A stretch of 64,000 nt of DNA from Corydoras sp. C115 (GCA_019802505.1 JAFMOC010000852.1:1-64000), one strand, 5' to 3'. Numbered from the stretch's first letter, positions 1-10,505 are shown. A program made the numbers and translations. Notes: generated by a model from the letters alone, not told the origin.

Positions 1-540
1 CAGATCTCAAAGTCATGACATGAATGAATTATTTTAAAATAAAATAAGTTTTGTTAAAAATAAAAAGACATGTATTCAGTTTAGTTTTCATGATTGTAGG
101 TTATCAATTTCACCTGTTTTTCTATAATACATTTAAGAAAATACTTGCAGTGTACAGGGAAGTATTTGTGTGTGGTTTAGGATATGTATAAGGACAGTGT
201 GACAGTGATGAGATGTACAGTAGGTGTTATGCTCCTGCCGTCTGGTACAAGAGGTAGTAATTTGTAGATTGTGAATTTTTTAAAGTGCGGAGTGTTCACT
301 GTGGTTGCTGAGTGCTACAGCTCTGGGTAGACAGCTGTTAGTGTACCTGGTTGTGCTGGCTTTAATGGCCCTGAATCTTCTACCAAAGGGGAAGTGGTTG
401 GAGGATGTGATGTCCAGGATGACAGGAGTCAGCAGTTCTTTTGTTAATGCATTTTTTTTACAAATGGGTGTGGCACAACTATGGATGATTTCTTTTTTGC
501 ACGGTCATGTACAGGCTTGTTAAAGAAGTGAGGGGACCCC
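1..540 (+). other. Intron of lectin copy A (between membrane exon and first CRD exon)
   Basis: The first bases match the sequence just after the membrane/neck exon of copy B (from about 35140), so the corresponding exon of copy A should lie just outside the left edge. Copy A carries about 150 extra bases (about 327-535) absent from copy B. I see no exon here; a short open frame at 305-523 has no recognisable domain. Confidence 0.6.
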
Positions 541-698
541 TTTCATGGGGGCACTGAACAGGAGAAAGCATTTTGTGACCTTCAAGACATGTTATGTAAA
601 GCACCTGTCCAGTAGAACCCAGACTTCAGCAGAACCTTTGGGGTACACACTGATGCCTCGGGTGTTGGTTTTGGGGACGTTGTGTTTCAAAGAGTGAG
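541..698 (+). pseudogene. Ty3/gypsy RNase H relic in lectin intron
   Basis: One frame reads a motif like AFCDLQDMLCKAPV followed by an F-S-R-x-F-G-V-x-T-D-A-S-G-V-G pattern, typical of the start of the Ty3/gypsy RNase H domain. It is very short, has no flanking pol domains, and is interrupted at 699 by a solo LTR. The same relic sits at 35400-35560 in the equivalent intron of copy B, so it predates the lectin duplication. Confidence 0.6.
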
Positions 699-772
699 TG
701 TTACGATGGGGGGATAATAGGAGCCAAGATACAGGGGAGGAATGACAGGGTGACAGATGCCACTAAAACGGC

Positions 773-868
<96 letters not shown>

Positions 869-891
869 AGGTATATAGATATATAATAATA

Positions 892-935
<44 letters not shown>

Positions 936-1694
936 GTAAATTAATAATCGGTACTCCCGCGGTGCTCTGGGAGTTCCGCACAAAACGTCCCGATCGAGGT
1001 TCAAACCGACAGGCCGTGATGTACGAGCCGCCGTACCAACCCGATGTGCCACCTAGGCTTGAATGAAGTGAGCGCGAGGAGCGGTCTAGCCCCTATGGCA
1101 GCCGAGCAGTAGAAAGGAACCGAACTCAATAACCTCCGCTAAAGCAAAAGAAATAAACAAACTAAAGAGCAGCTGCAAACGCTGCCTCTGCAACCGCGGC
1201 GCAAAAACCCGAACCGAACTGACGCAGGTGTGACGTCACCGAGTGACGCACACACGTCTTCCCTGATCCCCTACTCTCAAACCCGAACGCTGTGCTCTCG
1301 AGCACCCTGCCGCCTCCGCGGATAAGTGGCGTTCGACCGGACGCGTTATCTGCACACAATAATAATGTACACACAGGGTAGAAGTGATCGCGATATTGCC
1401 CCAGGTTGTACCCCGGCAATCAATATCATAGGACAGTTGGAATACAATATAAGAAGAAGGCCCAATGTAAATTAACGATGGGCATAACTCCATCGACCAC
1501 ACACTGCGTGTGAAAAAGGCGACGGCGTGGCGAGGAAGCGCCGCCACAGGCCGTGTTAAATAAGGACGCTGGCAGCTGAGTCTCGTCAGATCTGATTACT
1601 GCTGCGCTTCCTGGGAGTTGGAGTCTTGCTCCTGACGCAGCGGGATGGCGGCATGCGTCTCTGTCGCCCCCCTGTGGCGACACGGCCTGTGACA
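699..1694. mobile_element. Solo LTR, about 1 kb, TSD GTGAG
   Basis: The segment starts TGTTACG and ends TGTGACA, fitting the TG...CA rule for LTRs. It is flanked by the 5-bp direct repeat GTGAG at 694-698 and 1695-1699. The equivalent place in copy B (about 35550) lacks the insertion, giving an empty-site comparison. No internal retroelement genes are present, so it is read as a solo LTR. Orientation is not certain. Much of its 5' third is microsatellite. Confidence 0.8.
773..934. repeat. (TA)n-(GA)n-(TA)n compound microsatellite
   Basis: A TA run of about 40 bases, a GA run of about 50 bases and a second TA run of about 30 bases follow each other inside the solo LTR. Open frames across this run are simple-repeat artefacts. 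Confidence 0.97.
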
Positions 1695-1888
1695 GTGAGG
1701 AGTTGGTTACAGCTTGTGGAGAGGCTACAATAAAACAGTGTTACAATTGTATGGTTCTAGATCATATATGCCTAAACTGGAGGAATGAGAGGTCAAGAGG
1801 TCAATGGATGTGTGATGAGGTTGCTTTGACTTTTAACTGAATGTCATCTGAATACAGAGACATAATGATTTTCTTTTTCCTCATGAAG

Positions 1889-2028
1889 GTGATCTGAAAT
1901 CAGGATCAAAGTATTTTAATAATAATATTTACTGGATCACTGATGAAAAGAAAAGCTGGAATGAAAGCAGAGAGACCTGCAAAGAGAACAAAGCTGATCT
2001 GGTGATTATCAACAGCAGAGAGGAACAG
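1889..2028 (+). pseudogene. C-type lectin copy A, first CRD exon (orphan)
   Basis: A 140-nt exon lies between an acceptor (TTTTTCCTCATGAAG) and a donor (CAG|GTGAGG). It starts with the last two bases of a codon and ends in phase 0. It encodes the first third of a C-type lectin domain: a YWITDEKKSW segment, the first conserved Cys in RETCK, and ADLVIINSREEQ. The equivalent exons of copies B and C have the same length. The frame is open, but no second or third CRD exon follows before the next lectin first exon at 4777. Homology with copy B stops at the GT microsatellite near 2281. Copy A is therefore probably a truncated duplicate. An exon set lying elsewhere outside the window cannot be excluded. 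Confidence 0.75.
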
Positions 2029-2089
2029 GTGAGGGACTCAGGGTCACCGTGGGTATAAGGCCTATCCCAGGGAAACGAGCTTCCTGAAC

Positions 2090-2280
2090 AGGAAGGGGCA
2101 CATTCTGTAGACTTGTGGATAAGGAACCGGCCTTGTGAACTGAAGGTCCTCAGTTTGATTCCCAGTCCCACCAAGTACTACAGCTGAAGTGCCTTTAAGC
2201 AAAGCACCTAACCCCAATTGCTCCCCCGGCTCCATGAACAGGGGTGCCCACCACTCCGAGTTCGTGGACTCACTTCACTC
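2090..2280 (+). repeat. SINE-like repeat in lectin CRD intron
   Basis: The same sequence recurs after the first CRD exon in copy B (about 35935-36120) and copy C (54795-54833 continuing at 57140-57240). It runs from an AGGAAGTGGCACATTC-like start to a GCTCGTGGACTC-like end. It was in the ancestral intron before duplication. Confidence 0.7.
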
Positions 2281-3117
2281 TGTGTGTGTGTGTGTGTGTG
2301 TGTGTACTTGCATACCTATCTAACAGTGGACATCAGTGTCGTTACACATTCACCAACAGGGGACCACTGAGCCAAAAGAGGACATTTTTGACAAAAAGGG
2401 TCCCCTCTTTGACATGCTTTAAATCATGTTAAAATTATGTCAAAAACCATCTGGTGATTTTTTTTTTTTTTTTTTTTGCCAAGTGGGGACCTGAATGTTA
2501 AAGTGTATAATCGGCAGTGCCCCTGCTGGCTGGAGCAGGGATTTTAACGACTCATTCACACACAGCCTTTCATATGTAAAGTGGCTGTCAAACAGGATAC
2601 CTAGTGAACAAACCAGTATCTTGAAATACAATTTAGTATTTTTGTAACAAAATATAAAGGCTTACATTTAGTGAAAAAAATAGAATAAAATTTGGTATAA
2701 ATTGGTCAAAATTTATTTATTTACTCTTTGATTAATTACTAAAAAAATTATCATTCATTCTTTTGTTAAGTTCCCAAATTTCCTTTGACTAGTTTAAAAA
2801 AGCAGTGTTTCAATCCACTTTAAAATGAACACTTGTCCTCCATCTCTATTTATAAGAATGAAGTTAATTTGTTAATTTGCATTAGAGAAAAAAGAGTTAT
2901 GCAGTGGTATTCTCTACATTTGAGAATAACATGTTTTGCATGCCATTCAGAAGTAACATGGCTACATGAAAAATATCAAGGATTGCAGTATTGACAACAA
3001 AATTTACTTTACATGGGTTTTATTAAAGTTTAACCATTGTCCCTTAATAAGGAGAAGTAGCTCCTCTATCTTTAATTACCCAAAACTGCTTTGCCTCTGT
3101 CATTTCTTAGCAGTCCA
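2281..3117. other. GT microsatellite then AT-rich unique sequence
   Basis: A (GT)n run at about 2281-2304 marks the end of homology between lectin copies A and B. A T run lies at about 2459-2477. The remainder is AT-rich and no gene, exon or clear transposon is visible. Confidence 0.6.
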
Positions 3118-3415
3118 GGCAGTCCACACCACTTCCCACCCACTGTACCACACACTGTAAAACATACCACACTGTACCACACACCACCTCCCACCCACTG
3201 TACCACACACTACCTCTCACCCACTGTACCACATACCACACACTGTACCACACACCACACACTGTACCACACATCACCTCGCACCCACTATACCACACAA
3301 TGCACCACCCACTGTATCACCCACTGTACCACACACCACCTCTCACCCACTGTACCACACAATGCACCACCTACTGCATCACCCACTGCACCACCCCCCC
3401 CCCACCCACTATAAC
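3118..3415. repeat. Minisatellite, CACTGTACCACACACCACC-type units
   Basis: Irregular tandem units built from the words CACTGTACCACA, CACCACCTC and CACCCA fill this stretch. The strand is nearly free of G. A second block of the same family lies at 4029-4312. Long open frames on both strands (Thr/His/Pro-rich or Val/Trp/Cys-rich) are by-products of the repeat. Confidence 0.92.
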
Positions 3416-4028
3416 AAGTTCACCTGATGTTGCTCGTCCTATGACCAGCCTTTTTAAGCCTTTATAATCTTTAAGATAAGATTCTGCAGGGATAAATGTC
3501 CATGGACCTAACAGGAGCGGGACTTTGGGTGAACTAATACAAGTCACTGACTCTGGCCTACAGGACTATTTCTGGATCTGCCCCCTCTTACCTAATGACC
3601 TTACTAAATGACCCAACGTAAGTGTGACATAAATGTAACATTAGTGCCATTAGTCAAAAATAAGTCACGCCCCCCAGATAGCATTGAGATGACATACCTG
3701 GAATTACAAAGGTTCAATGGTGAGCATGAGAATGGGGGGGGGGGTGGATGTTCCTCAGACGTTTGTTAGAGAACGATGGGTAAAGTAATTAACTGATATG
3801 ATAAAGAGATATTGATATAGACTTTGTGCAAAAGATAAGTGAGAATAAGTTCAGGTGGGGGGTTTACACTGTGCAGCTCAAAGAGATCATCAGGAAGTGG
3901 TGGAGCTAAACATAAGTTCAAGTTCATTTATTTAGAGTGTTTTATACAAGCGTACGTCGTCACAAAGCAGCTTTACAGAGTTATAAACCTTTAAACCCCC
4001 AAAGAGCAAGACCAAGAGACAATATGTA
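3416..4028. other. Dispersed repeat fragments between two minisatellite blocks
   Basis: About 3600-3710 resembles the segments at 8290-8390 and 53425-53500 (AAATGTAAC...GTCACGCCCCCCAG words). About 3908-4026 resembles 11070-11200 and contains a TCACAAAGCAG...TTTACAGA motif, typical of the 3' part of an interspersed repeat. No gene is seen. Confidence 0.5.
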
Positions 4029-4312
4029 CCAATAATGTACCACACACCACCGCACCACCTACTGCACCATCCACTGTACCAATCACCACCTCCCACCCAC
4101 TGCACCACATACCACACTGTACACACACACTACCACCCACCCACTGTACCACACACCACCTCTCTACCACTGTATCACATACCACACTGTACCACACACC
4201 ACCTCCCACCCACTGTACCCAAAACACACTGTACCATACACCACCTCCCACCCACTGAACCACACACTGTACCACACACCACCTCTCACCCACTGCACCA
4301 CACACTGCTCCA
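4029..4312. repeat. Minisatellite, second block
   Basis: This block has the same units as 3118-3415. The two blocks are separated by about 610 bases of unrelated repeat sequence. Confidence 0.92.
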
Positions 4313-4776
4313 ATGCAAATTAACTACAAGTGACCCTCGTTACAGGAGAACACTACACTTTTCAAACATCTGAGAATGAATTCAGGCCTAATCTGCTCGT
4401 TCAACAGCCCAAAAATGGTGGTCTTGTGGTTCAAAGAGGCCATTTCCTCTTTTTCTGCGACTACTTTTGTCACAAACTGAGGCTCAAACTTTGTTCATGT
4501 CTTTTGGTCTCGTCTCTTTGCGGCTAGCATTCTAAAGAAAAAAGATCTTCATAAAAGATCAAACCAATTAACAGAACTCCATTCCTGTCGGATTGCCATC
4601 AGTTCTTCAGGTTTGGATGCTCATGCTCATCATGCAGAACGTTGGCCGTGTTCTTAACTTCCTTACATGACATCACAACATCTATTTATCATCAGCCCAA
4701 GCGCAGACGCTCTTACATCCGGATGCCGTGGAGATGAGAGACAGTCGCTGCCTGAAGGTCGAGAACGGCGAGGAAC
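4313..4776 (+). promoter_or_regulatory. Duplicated 5' flank and leader of lectin copy B
   Basis: This stretch is co-linear with 47690-48135 upstream of the copy C first exon. Shared landmarks are an AACAGCCCAAAAA word, the TCAGTTCTTCAGGTTTGGATG block and a TGACATCACAACATCTATT block just before the start codon. It probably contains the promoter and 5' UTR. I see no convincing TATA box, and the transcription start is not placed. Confidence 0.5.
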
Positions 4777-4934
4777 ATGAGCGACGGCGTTTATATGAAC
4801 TACAACAACTGTACAGGTGAGAAGAACTGCACCGGTTCAGAGGACTGGGGTTCTGTAGTCGTTTATATGAATGAAGATGAAGATGAGACACGCAAGACCA
4901 GGAACCACCAGAGGAACCCATGTGACCAGAATAG
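4777..4934 (+). CDS. Lectin copy B, first coding exon (cytoplasmic tail), probably damaged
   Basis: It encodes a short hydrophilic tail starting MSDGVYMNYNN, with a second YMNE motif. Both tyrosines fit the pYxN pattern known to bind Grb2-type SH2 domains. The paralogous exon at 48136-48304 is 169 nt and ends in phase 1, as the next exon (34808) requires. This exon lacks 14 nt just before the donor, so splicing at the standard site (AG|GTACAG) leaves phase 2 and shifts the frame. An alternative donor, ACAG|GTGAGA at 4816/4817, is in phase 1. It would give a 13-codon tail that keeps only the first YMN motif. The copy is either inactive or uses the short form. The start is chosen by matching copy C. 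Confidence 0.7.
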
Positions 4935-4959
4935 GTACAGACTTGTTCACAAGACTCGT

Positions 4960-5905
4960 TGGTTATTATCTTCCATCCATCCATTATCTTCCATATTATC
5001 CTCTACTAGATAGGCCCATCCAGGGTAGAACATTTAGGGCGCTGGTCATCTACACCCAGGACAGGACGCCAATCTAATGCTGGACACACACTCACTCACA
5101 CAGACAAACTCTCTATATGGGGCAATTTGGAGAATTCAATTGACCTTGATCCATGTTTTTGGACTGTGGGAGGAAACAGGGCAACACTGTGGCTTAGTGG
5201 TTTAGCATGTTCTCCTCTCATCGCTGGGGATTCCCGGTTCGAATCCCAATCTGGGTGGAGTATGCATGTTCTCCCCATGTCTGCATGGGCCTCCTCCGGG
5301 TTCTCCGGTTTCCTCCCACAGTCCAAAAACATGGATCAAGGTCATTCATTCATTCATTCATTCATTATCTGCCGCTTTATCCTATATTAGGGTTGCGCGG
5401 GGGGGGGTTCCCCATGCCCATCCAGGGGAGAACGTTTCAGGCGCTGGGCAGATACACCCAGGACAGGGCGCCAATCTATCACTGGGCAAACACTCACTCA
5501 CACAGACAAACACTATATATATGGGGCGATTTGGAGAATTCAATTGACCTTGATCCATGTTTTTGGACTGTGGGAGGAAACCGGAGAACCTGTAGGAAAC
5601 CCACACGGACACGGGGAGAACATGGAAACTTCACCCGGATGGAGATTCAAACCGGGAATCCCTAGCGCTGAGAGCCGAATGTGCTAACCACTAAGCCACC
5701 GTGACGCCCCCCCGGATCAAGGTCAATTGAATTGAATTGCCCCATATAGAGTGTGTGTGTGTTCAGTGATAGATTGTCCCCCTGTCCTGGGTCCTGTCCC
5801 CCCCCCCTTCCTCCGCCGTGACCCTAGTAGAGGATAAAGCGGAAGATAATGGATGGGAGGAAACCGGAGAACCCAGAGGTGGGGGGGGGGGGGGTTGGGG
5901 GAGGG
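4960..5905. repeat. Cluster of tRNA-headed SINEs in both orientations
   Basis: The family runs from a tRNA-like head (GTGGCTTAGTGGTT A box, GGTTCGAATCC B box) through an ACAGTCCAAAAACATGGATC block and an AATTGCCCCATATAG block to a GGATAAAGCGGAAGATAATGG tail with ATTC/ATGG repeats. A reverse tail part lies at about 4968-5170, a forward head at 5172-5342, a nearly full reverse copy at about 5343-5706, and a forward tail at about 5712-5865. The copies appear to have inserted into or next to each other. Poly-G/C tracts occur near 5400 and 5880. These are not tRNA genes. Confidence 0.85.
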
Positions 5906-5986
5906 GGTTGTTGATACGACAAGGACGGTTTGTCGGCGTTGTGTGGTGGTGCGGTACGTTTGTGGAAACATTTAGAACGTGCTGAC

Positions 5987-7450
5987 TAGGGCTGCAACAA
6001 CGATAAAAATCGATTATCCAAAGTATGAATTTCCATTATCGATTCGTTGGGTTGCACTATTTCCGCGTTACTCGCGATGTCATAACCGTTTGCGTCACTT
6101 GCAGCGCTTCAATAACACTGGACAAAATAGCGGGTTGAACAGAATGAGGCGGAGTCTGCAAAACAAGTTGATAAATAGTAGAAATGAAACACAGCCAACG
6201 CTGAAAAAAAGCTCCAGTTTAAATCCAAACTGCGGGAGATTCATCTGGCGATTCCACCTCACCGAGGAGCTAATTCTCAAGCTCTGCGAACATGAACTGA
6301 GCTGCATGGAGATGATACATGATGGAGAACATGTCTTAACGTCTGTTATACGAATACGTCCGCAGTTCCTGGGACATGTCCGTATTTCATGTCCTGTCCT
6401 GGGTATTCTTTAAGGTGAGGAAATGTCCTGGTTTTTAAATAACCTTCATTGGATCATTAAATGTCCTGGCACTAGGACACTGCGTGCGGCGCTGCGTGTG
6501 AGTCCGCAAGCAACTCGCAAGTTTGAAGCGCAAGTCTGTTTACAAAAGCGAGTCCGCCCACCCCCCCCCCCCCACGCGCTTTCAGATCGGGTCGAGACAA
6601 ACGGAAAGCCTTGTGTTTTTTCTCAATAGCTGATTGTTAATTAGTTCATTTGTTAATTAATTATTTTTCCAATAGACTACAGAACAGACAATATTTGGTT
6701 CATTACTGAGAGCAACTGAGTATCATGTGTTATTTGGAATTGACTTTTGTTGTTAAGTGAGGGATGTTTAAATGATACACTATTTCTTTCATTGTGCTTT
6801 TCATTAATTAAAGGAAATGTTAACTTAGGCATACTATAATAGTATGTTTAAACACTTAAACATACTATATATAATACTATAGAATAGTTTTACTGACCGC
6901 CCCCCCCCCAAAAAAACAGCTTAATAAGTGTTTAAATGTGCTTTTATAAATACATACACCTTTTACACAATGGTGCTAATTAATGATCAAGCTTCACATT
7001 TTAATTATTTGATAAAATATGAGTGAAGACACTGCACACTATGGGAGTGAGGTTGAATTAGTTGCATTTAAAGGGGAATTAGGTAACATATTAGAGTGAC
7101 TCAAATTTGTGTAATTTAGTATATTTTTTCACACAATGCTACATATTGTCAGTGTGTGTGAGAGATTTGTGTTTAATTGTCTTTGGGCTACTTGGATGCC
7201 TTAAACTCATACTGTAAATAAAACCAGAAATTTATTGACCTGCTTAATAATTCTACAGTGTAGCTGGTTTTCTTCATAACTACTGACATGTAATGTCCTC
7301 ATTTGGAAGTTGCTTTGGATAAAAGCGTCTTTTAAATGTAAATGCAAAGACATGGAATTTTTTTTATTTATTTATCCGATTCATAGATTAATCGAAAAAA
7401 ATAATTGTCCGATTAATTGATTATCAACATAATCCTTAGTTGCAGCCCTA
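5987..7450. mobile_element. hAT-type DNA transposon, non-autonomous, TSD GTGCTGAC
   Basis: The ends are inverted repeats (TAGGGCTGCAAC at the left, its complement at 7439-7450) and are flanked by an exact 8-bp duplication, GTGCTGAC, at 5979-5986 and 7451-7458. This is diagnostic of hAT insertion. Subterminal ATCGATTA-like words recur at both ends. The interior is AT-rich with no transposase frame; open frames at 5979-6413 and 6423-6629 have no recognisable domain. Confidence 0.88.
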
Positions 7451-7458
7451 GTGCTGAC

Positions 7459-8118
7459 GCTGACTCAGCAGAACCCTCCACATGGAGAACCAGAGCTCTC
7501 AAAGAACCTGCAACCCGACGATTCATCTCCAAAAAGTTCTCCACTATTTTAACTAAACCTATGACGTTTTTACGAGTTAACGTCAATCCTCCGCTCCCGA
7601 GACATGGAATCAGACAGAACTAATCCATCACTGATTACTGAGCGTGTGCAGTCATCCCTCACATATCGCCCCGTTATGTTCCAGAGAGCCCGCCATGACG
7701 CAGCATTCTAATGAGTGTATTATTTCTACATTTAAGGCTTCATTAGCCCCACCCACACTCATATAAAAACACTTCATATGCTATTAAAGACTTTCTAAAC
7801 TCTTAAACTGATGCAAATTAATAATACCAAGAACCATCAGAGAAACCCATGTGACCAGAATGAAACTATGCGTCCCCTTATTGGGTACCGGTGTTATTAT
7901 TTCTATTCCTATTAACTGTGTTTCTGGCCATGTAACTACACTTTATATGTTTAAAAACCATGCCTTTCCCAGTGTTGATTGTTAAAACATGTTGAATATT
8001 TTCGTTATTTTATGGTGCATTTGTGGCTGATTTCACCCGGTGCCTTCTGCATTAAAAACTGTTGAACCACCCTCACCTCTGGATTTTGAAACTGGAGCAT
8101 TGTCAGATCAAAACAAAT
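7459..8118. other. Unassigned host sequence
   Basis: No gene or complete repeat is evident apart from a short lectin-exon relic near 7836. The area may be old lectin-locus sequence broken by insertion. Confidence 0.4.
7836..7872 (+). pseudogene. Relic of lectin cytoplasmic exon
   Basis: About 37 bases match the 3' half of the lectin first exon (AACCATCAG, then CCATGTGACCAGAAT). The 5' half and the donor site are missing. It is a third trace of this exon type in the window. Confidence 0.55.
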
Positions 8119-8119
8119 T

Positions 8120-8330
8120 GTGGGGCGAATCCGGTGGTAGCTCACTGGTTGGGCCATCAATATGAAACTTGAGTGGTCAAATCCCATTAAGTCCATTAAA
8201 GTCACCAATGTAGGTCCTTGAGCAAGACCCCTCTGACCCCAACCATCAAGTTGGGATGTGCGTATTTTGCTTTGGATAAAAGCGTCTGCTAAATGACCAA
8301 ACGTAAATGTAACGTAAATGTAATATTAAG
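8120..8330 (+). repeat. tRNA-headed SINE, second family (GGATAAAAGCGTCTGC tail)
   Basis: A degraded GGTAGCTCACTGGTT A-box region is followed by AAGTCACCAATGTAGGTCCTTGAGCAAGACC-type body words and the tail TTTGGATAAAAGCGTCTGC. Related copies lie at 13668-13862, 41568-41766 (reverse) and 53283-53445. Confidence 0.8.
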
Positions 8331-8960
8331 GCTATTAGTCAAAAATAATTCACGCCCCCCAGGTAGCATACAGATGTGGGACACCACTAGCTGGGATATG
8401 GCATAATGGGCCAGTGCTGGCAAACTGTATGCGAGCCATTTGAATAATTAATATGGTTGCTCTGGTTCACATCTTGTAAGGATTTGGCGGCGTTACCAAC
8501 ATCTGATGCATTTGTGAACCACATGACCCAACTGGGATCATGACGCCAAAGTGCCGTCAATCCATGTAAAGTGGGCCAGTTGAAAAAATGAGGGACATGG
8601 GCCGGATGCGGCCCAAAACCATTTTTCTCTGGGATGTATGTACCACTTTCCCTGAAGTCTTAGCCATGGAGCTACTATGGAGCAGAACATCAGGCCTACT
8701 CAGAAAATCACTTAGATTAACCATAAATCTAAATTAAGCACGGAAACCCTATTTTTTGGGTTTAATTAAATTTAAAAACCAATTAAAGACCAGATACAAT
8801 GACCTGACCACAGAAAAGAACCAATTACTTTTGGTGGACTCCGGGTTTGAACCCCTAACCTTCAGATTGATAGTTCAACACTGGAGCGGTACGGGTTCAG
8901 GGACGTTCAGTGGGCTTCAGTGCCCACACTGACCATGTTTCATGAACTTGGGGTTTGAAT
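8331..8960. repeat. Segmental duplicate of 53446-53945
   Basis: The order of several blocks is shared with 53446-53945: GGTAGCATAC, CCACTAGCTGGGATATG, TGAGCCATTTGAATAATTAATATGG, and AACCTTCAGATTGATAGTTC. In both places a LINE reverse-transcriptase fragment follows within a few hundred bases. The two segments belong to the duplicated lectin-locus background. Confidence 0.65.
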
Positions 8961-9054
8961 CCCCAACATTCAGTCGAACACCACTCTACAATGCGGTAGA
9001 CTGGAAATGTGAAATATATATGAGTTATTTTAATGATTATTCTGTGTTTAATGT

Positions 9055-9350
9055 ACAAATATTTAAAGTCCTCTGTGCTATGCTGATGACTCTCAGCTTC
9101 CCAACGACGCCACAATCTCAAATCAGATATCCATCATCTCACCGATAGATCTGATTGGATGATCCCGTCATCTCAAACTAAATTTAGTAAAAACTGATCT
9201 TCTCATAATTCCAGCTGAACCATCAATCCATCATGACCTGACCTTCAGAACCGACGGTTCCACCATCGCTCCACCCGACTTGCTCCTTAACCATGGTTAC
9301 AACATCGACTCCCATTTTAAACTCTCTGATCATGTCAAGCTATTCAAGTA
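9055..9350 (+). pseudogene. LINE reverse transcriptase fragment
   Basis: In one frame this reads a CYADDSQL-like motif, then KTDLL, then HHDLTFRTDGSTI, a pattern found in jockey-group LINE polymerases around and after the YADD active site. Stops and frameshifts are present, and no flanking domains are intact. The same fragment lies in reverse at 53995-54590. Confidence 0.65.
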
Positions 9351-9611
9351 TTTCATTTGTCATTCCACAATATAAAGTACAGTACAGTATATGACTAAAA
9401 CGCTACAACCCTGTAGGTTCTTCTCTGTAGAACATCGCCCGAAACATTCTCCTCTGGATGGGCATGGGGAACCCCCCCCCCCCCCCGCGACCCTAATAGA
9501 AGATAAAGTAGGAAGATAATGGCCTCGTAGCGGGGCTTCATTTGACACGCCCCTTTTTGCTCCACACAGGCTCCGAAGCCTCACTTGAAATATCACATCA
9601 CTAGGTGCACA
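9351..9611. other. Repeat fragments
   Basis: A short copy of the L2 3' terminus (about 9340-9400, CAAGTATTTCATTTGTCATTCC) is followed by a SINE tail fragment at about 9430-9525 containing a poly-C tract. No gene is seen. Confidence 0.5.
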
Positions 9612-10505
9612 ACTGTATATAGTCAAGTCAAGTATTTTTTATTTGTAATTCCACAATATAAAGCACAGTGCAATATATGTGGAACGAGACAGCGTTCCCC
9701 AGGAACAAGGTGCTACATATAACAGCCAACACAAAGTGCACATGTGCAAACACAAGAATTTCAATAAATATAGGATGATACACAGAACAATAAACATTCA
9801 AGTAATGAACAATAAACATTCAGGTAATGAACAATAAACATTCAGGTATGAACAATAAACATTCAAGTAATGAACAATTTTTTTTTTCTTTTCCAAGTAA
9901 AAATTCAAGGAAACATTCAGTAAACATTTAGTGGAGAGGTAACAGTGCTGGTGAAATTGTTTAAGAGTCTGATGGCCTGAGGAAAGAAACTGTTTCTCAG
10001 TCTGGAGATGTTGGCTCGGATGCTCCAGTACCTTTTTACAGAAGGCAGGAGTTCAAAGAGTGAGTGTGAGGGGTGAGTGTTGTCATCCACAATGCTGGTT
10101 GCGTTGTGGATGCAGCGTGTAGTGTAAATGTCCGTGATGGAGGGGAGAGAGACACCGATGATCTTCTCAGCCGTCTTCACTACCCGCTGCAGGGACTTGC
10201 GGTCCGATACGGTGCAGTTCCCGAACCAGGTGGTGATGCAGCTGCTCAGTATGCTCTCAATGGTTCCCCTGTAGAATGTGGTGAGGATGGGGGGTGGGAG
10301 ATGTGCCTTCCTCAGCCTTCATAGGAAGTAGAGACGCTGCTGGGCCTTCTTGGCGATGGTGCCGGTGTTGAGAGACCAGGTGAGATCCTTTGCCAGGTGA
10401 ACTCCAAGGAACTTGGTGTTCTTAACGATCTCCATAGCGGAGCCATCGATGTTCAGTGGAGAGTGATCACGCCTTGTCCTCCTGAAGTCAACAACCAATA
10501 TTGTA
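9612..10505 (-). mobile_element. L2-type LINE, 3' part, degenerate
   Basis: On the - strand this encodes the end of an L2-clade polymerase. Recognisable pieces are an FLGVHLAKDLTW motif, KAQQRLYFLRRL, TTWFGNC, KIIGVSLPSI and a final block like NSFFPQAIRLLN. The 3' end lies at about 9612-9660 with a CAAGTCAAGTATTTTTTATT motif. The 5' half is missing and the frame is broken, which is usual for 5'-truncated LINE copies. A related copy starts at 16613. Confidence 0.85.

Noticed and set aside
687..1052. Open frame on the - strand with Ile/Tyr and Ser/Leu runs
   Set aside because: It is the translation of TA and GA microsatellites inside a solo LTR.
3091..3414. Thr/His/Pro-rich + frame and Val/Trp-rich - frames
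   Set aside because: Both strands of a simple minisatellite stay open; there is no start context, no domain and no conservation.
5979..6413. 144-codon frame at the left end of a hAT element
   Set aside because: It begins in the target-site duplication, crosses the terminal repeat and has no transposase or other domain.
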